A stretch of DNA of 64,000 nucleotides, taken from assembly GCF_949987515.2 (NCBI RefSeq), contig NC_082698.1, positions 1,815,501 through 1,879,500 of the forward strand. The letters are read 5' to 3'. The notes under the pieces were generated by a model. The model was not told the DNA's origin. It saw only the letters and a program-made list of their open reading frames with translations, and did no database searches. Source of the DNA: Delphinus delphis. Lineage: Eukaryota > Chordata > Mammalia > Artiodactyla > Delphinidae. The translations under genes and the position numbers were made by a program. Position 1 is the first letter of the stretch. Every line of letters begins with the position of its first letter. This document shows, in pieces, positions 61,545-64,000 of the stretch.

Positions 61545-64000
61545 TTACTTTATAGAACTTATAGGTTTAATAAGGCGCTCAGGCAACCAGCGTGCTCCAC
61601 CTTCTTTGGTATTACATACACATGCGGATCCCCTCCCCCAGATGAGGAGTGGATCGGGTCCATGCCATTTAAAGGTCAAAGGGTCTTTCCACATAACTTG
61701 TGCATATTGATTTTTAGTTTCTTGATGCCAAAGGCGATCGGCGGCAGATCTACCATTATTATCTAATTGTAAAAAATTAATTACAAACAGGGCATGACTA
61801 AGAATATTTTTTGGGGAATTTTTTGTAGCAGTTAAATCATTATTTTTAAGCTTGGAAATGGTATTTTTAAGGGTTTGATGGGCTCTTTCTACTATGCCTT
61901 GACCCTGGGGGTTATATGGAATTCCCGTAAGATGTTTTATTTGAAGCCGGGTGCAAAAATCTTGGAAAGCCTGGGAGGTATACCCAGGCCCATTATCTGT
62001 TTTAATTATTTGAGGCTTGCCTAAAACTGTAAAACATTGGAGCACATGTGAAATAATGTTTTTTGTGGCTTCTCCTCCCTGAAGGGAGGCATATATAAAG
62101 CCGCTAAAGGTATCAATGGACACATGAATAAATTTTAATTTTCCAAATTTAGCAAGATGGGTAACATCCATCTGCCAGATTTCATTAGGTAATAGACCTC
62201 TTGGGTTTACCCCAAGATGTGGAAGAGGTAAAAATGTAACGCACCCTGGACAATTTTTTACAATTTGTCTTGATTGTTCTCGAGTAAGCTTAAACATTAA
62301 GCGAAGAGTATGTGCATTAACATGATGTAGCTGATGAAATTGAGTAGCTTGAGAAACAGAATCAGAGGTTACGGTGCACATCAGGCGGGCATTTTTATCA
62401 GCTAAATCATTGCCCTGAGAGAGGGGTCGTGAAAAGTTTCCCTGTTTTTTGGGGAGCAATTGGCCATTTATATCCGTTTTTGAAAAACATTCTGAAGACC
62501 AATGTTTGCCTCTTTTACAACGAGGGCAAACGGTGGTGGGAGGAGCCTGGGATTGATATTGGGGTTGTTGTGGGTTAGCCTTTAATGACTGTCCTTGTCT
62601 ATGTAATGAACAATCCCGGGCAAAATGTCCAGGTTGTTTGCAATTATAGCAAGTTTTTTGTTGTTTATCTAGGACGGATGTATCTTTAATAAAATCTTTT
62701 AGAGCAGCTCCAATCGCAAGACCAACAGAATGGGAGGGACCAATTCCGGAGCACAACTTAATGTAATCAGCCAGGCTACCACCACGATGAGCCCGAAGGG
62801 CAGCTTGGCAGGCCGGATTGGCATTTTCATAAGCTAAATGTTTAACAAAGGCATTATCAGTTTCACTATCACCCACTACACGCTCGGCGGCGTCCGTGAG
62901 GCGGCTAATAAACTCACAATAAGGCTCTTCTGGTCCCTGGCGAATTTTTGCCAAGGAAGTTGTGGGCGAACCCTTAGGCGGAAGACGGCGCCAGGCCTTA
63001 AGGCCAGCATGTTGTATTTGAGCCAACAAACCAGGGGGAAAAGCAGCCTGAGACTCATTGGATTCATAGGGGGGACGGCCAAGTAATTTATCTCGGGTCC
63101 ATGATCGGGAAGTTCTGTTTTCAGCATTTCTTTGGGCAGTTTCTCTACAATTTTCTGCAAATTCAGTGCGCCATAAAACAAAATCTCCCCCAGAAAGGGT
63201 GGCCCGAGCCAGGGTAAGCCAATCATTTGGGGTCAGCCAGCGATCGCTTAATCCCTCCAAGATTGCCAATGTATAAGGGGCTGTGGGCCCATAATTATTG
63301 ACAGCAGATTTTAAATCTTTTATATGTTTTAAATTGAGGCGGCGATATTTATGTTCAAAAGGGCCGCCCCCAGAAGAATTATGAATATCTGGTCCCTCAT
63401 CAGGTTCAGGAGATTCTTCTCCCTCTTCCTCTTCCCCTTCCTCACTATCTTCAGCTTGAATTTCACCTTGAGTGGGTAAATTTTGACTGCGAGTAACAGG
63501 GAAGGCTAACTTAATGGATCCTGGTTTTTGTCGAAGCGGGGGTTTATTGGGACCGTTCGAGACATTAAAAGAAGTAAGCTCCACCTCAAGGGCCTTAAGC
63601 TCCTTTAGGAGATCCAAGCGTTCCCGTTTTTGTTGTAAAACATCTCTCAAAGAGGAAATTTCCTGGGTTAAGGCCATCTTAGCCTGTCGAAGGGGATCAA
63701 TCAGGGGGGCAATGGGAGCAGGGGTGCTAAAGGCAGGCATCTGATGAGGAGTATTATAAGATGGTGGAGGCTTCAAAAGGGGGAATCCCCAGGGATCATC
63801 ATTGCGATGATAACGAGCAGCCTGCTCATCGAGAGTTTCCTGATCTTGGGGGGAAAGCTGGTCATCATTGGGATCACCCTTAATAGCAGTAAGGGAAGGA
63901 TAAATCTTTGGGATAACTTTATCATCTGTGGGATAATGATGACCGGTTTCTGGAATTTTTGGGAACTCTTCATTTGAACCCATATCAATGGTAACGGATG
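61545..64000 (-). CDS. Endogenous retroviral Gag fused in frame to integrase (partial, continues past the right edge)
   Basis: One uninterrupted frame of 812 codons from the first in-window ATG (63983); the frame stays open to the edge, so the true Gag start is probably outside. Residues counted from that ATG: a PPSY late-domain motif at about 73-76, a coiled-coil-like stretch about 100-135, an acidic region about 178-197, the capsid major homology region (QGPEEPYCEFISRL) about 345-360, and two CCHC zinc knuckles (CYNCKQPGHFARDC about 444, CPRCKRGKHWSSEC about 485). Near 518 Gag meets the end of RNase H (QGNDLADKNARL). Integrase then shows its HHCC zinc site (about 550-585), a D,D-35-E catalytic triad (about 603, 660, 696; Asp in WQMDV and KTDNG, Glu in VERAHQ) and a C-terminal domain (GPDPLLIWGRGS) to the stop. 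Protease and polymerase are absent. Such a fusion is not a normal retroviral product. Function, if any, is unknown. Confidence 0.92.
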   Translation of the reverse strand, partial: SVTIDMGSNEEFPKIPETGHHYPTDDKVIPKIYPSLTAIKGDPNDDQLSPQDQETLDEQAARYHRNDDPWGFPLLKPPPSYNTPHQMPAFSTPAPIAPLIDPLRQAKMALTQEISSLRDVLQQKRERLDLLKELKALEVELTSFNVSNGPNKPPLRQKPGSIKLAFPVTRSQNLPTQGEIQAEDSEEGEEEEGEESPEPDEGPDIHNSSGGGPFEHKYRRLNLKHIKDLKSAVNNYGPTAPYTLAILEGLSDRWLTPNDWLTLARATLSGGDFVLWRTEFAENCRETAQRNAENRTSRSWTRDKLLGRPPYESNESQAAFPPGLLAQIQHAGLKAWRRLPPKGSPTTSLAKIRQGPEEPYCEFISRLTDAAERVVGDSETDNAFVKHLAYENANPACQAALRAHRGGSLADYIKLCSGIGPSHSVGLAIGAALKDFIKDTSVLDKQQKTCYNCKQPGHFARDCSLHRQGQSLKANPQQPQYQSQAPPTTVCPRCKRGKHWSSECFSKTDINGQLLPKKQGNFSRPLSQGNDLADKNARLMCTVTSDSVSQATQFHQLHHVNAHTLRLMFKLTREQSRQIVKNCPGCVTFLPLPHLGVNPRGLLPNEIWQMDVTHLAKFGKLKFIHVSIDTFSGFIYASLQGGEATKNIISHVLQCFTVLGKPQIIKTDNGPGYTSQAFQDFCTRLQIKHLTGIPYNPQGQGIVERAHQTLKNTISKLKNNDLTATKNSPKNILSHALFVINFLQLDNNGRSAADRLWHQETKNQYAQVMWKDPLTFKWHGPDPLLIWGRGSACVCNTKEGGARWLPERLIKPISSIK

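Larger units (their letters stand above)
60592..64000 (-). mobile_element. Class II (betaretrovirus/IAP-like) endogenous provirus, 3' part, internally deleted
   Basis: Read on the minus strand from the right edge: Gag, directly fused to the end of RNase H and a full integrase, then a splice acceptor, a truncated env leader, non-coding remains, a polypurine tract and the 3' LTR. Protease, reverse transcriptase, most of RNase H and nearly all env are missing. Two zinc knuckles in Gag, the integrase type and the short TATA-to-AATAAA spacing in the LTR place it with betaretroviruses, near the ERVK/IAP group. The 5' LTR, primer-binding site and Gag N-terminus lie beyond 64000. The provirus cannot replicate alone. 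Confidence 0.9.

Overview
This is a window of mammalian nuclear DNA, most likely from a whale or dolphin and at least from the cetartiodactyl lineage. The best clue is six copies of a tRNA-derived SINE whose 5' end reads like CCCTGGTGGCGCAGTGGTTG, the CHR family known from cetaceans, hippos and ruminants. The L1 elements and the betaretrovirus-like endogenous retrovirus fit this. I see no complete host gene. Only one stretch (25563-25748) looks like a host coding exon. No rRNA, tRNA, CRISPR array or bacterial-type operon is visible.

Layout. Bases 1-9700 are AT-rich and built mostly of LINE-1 debris: the 3' half of one L1 (1-2690), an older L1M (about 2745-6022), another L1M 3' end (6023-6795) and one more (9300-9690), with three antisense CHR SINEs inserted. 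Bases 9.7-22 kb are GC-richer non-coding DNA with an LTR-like stretch that carries a 48-bp tandem duplication (10683-10778) and an L2 fragment. At 22.4-25.0 kb a Tigger1-like DNA transposon sits inside an L1 3' end. The candidate exon follows, then a SINE (27.6-28.0 kb) and a MER5A-like hAT fragment (28.56-28.77 kb).

Bases 28959-38733 are one near full-length L1 (about 6 kb of its own sequence) bounded by a perfect 11-bp target-site duplication. Its ORF1 was later split by a second, 5'-inverted L1 (30132-33728, own TSD), and its ORF2 was split by a CHR SINE (36129-36321). From 38.7 to 60.5 kb the DNA is GC-rich and mostly unassigned, with an L2 element, an L1M 3' end, two copies of one ancient repeat, a (CA)18 microsatellite and an AT-rich satellite-like patch.

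The last 3.4 kb (60592-64000, minus strand) is the 3' part of a class II (betaretrovirus/IAP-like) endogenous provirus. It has lost protease, reverse transcriptase and most of RNase H, yet Gag is joined in frame to a full integrase in one open frame of at least 812 codons. The envelope gene is cut down to a 43-codon leader, followed by a polypurine tract and an LTR. This intact Gag-integrase fusion is the most unusual object in the window. The retroelements otherwise form a clear order of insertion rather than a working pathway.
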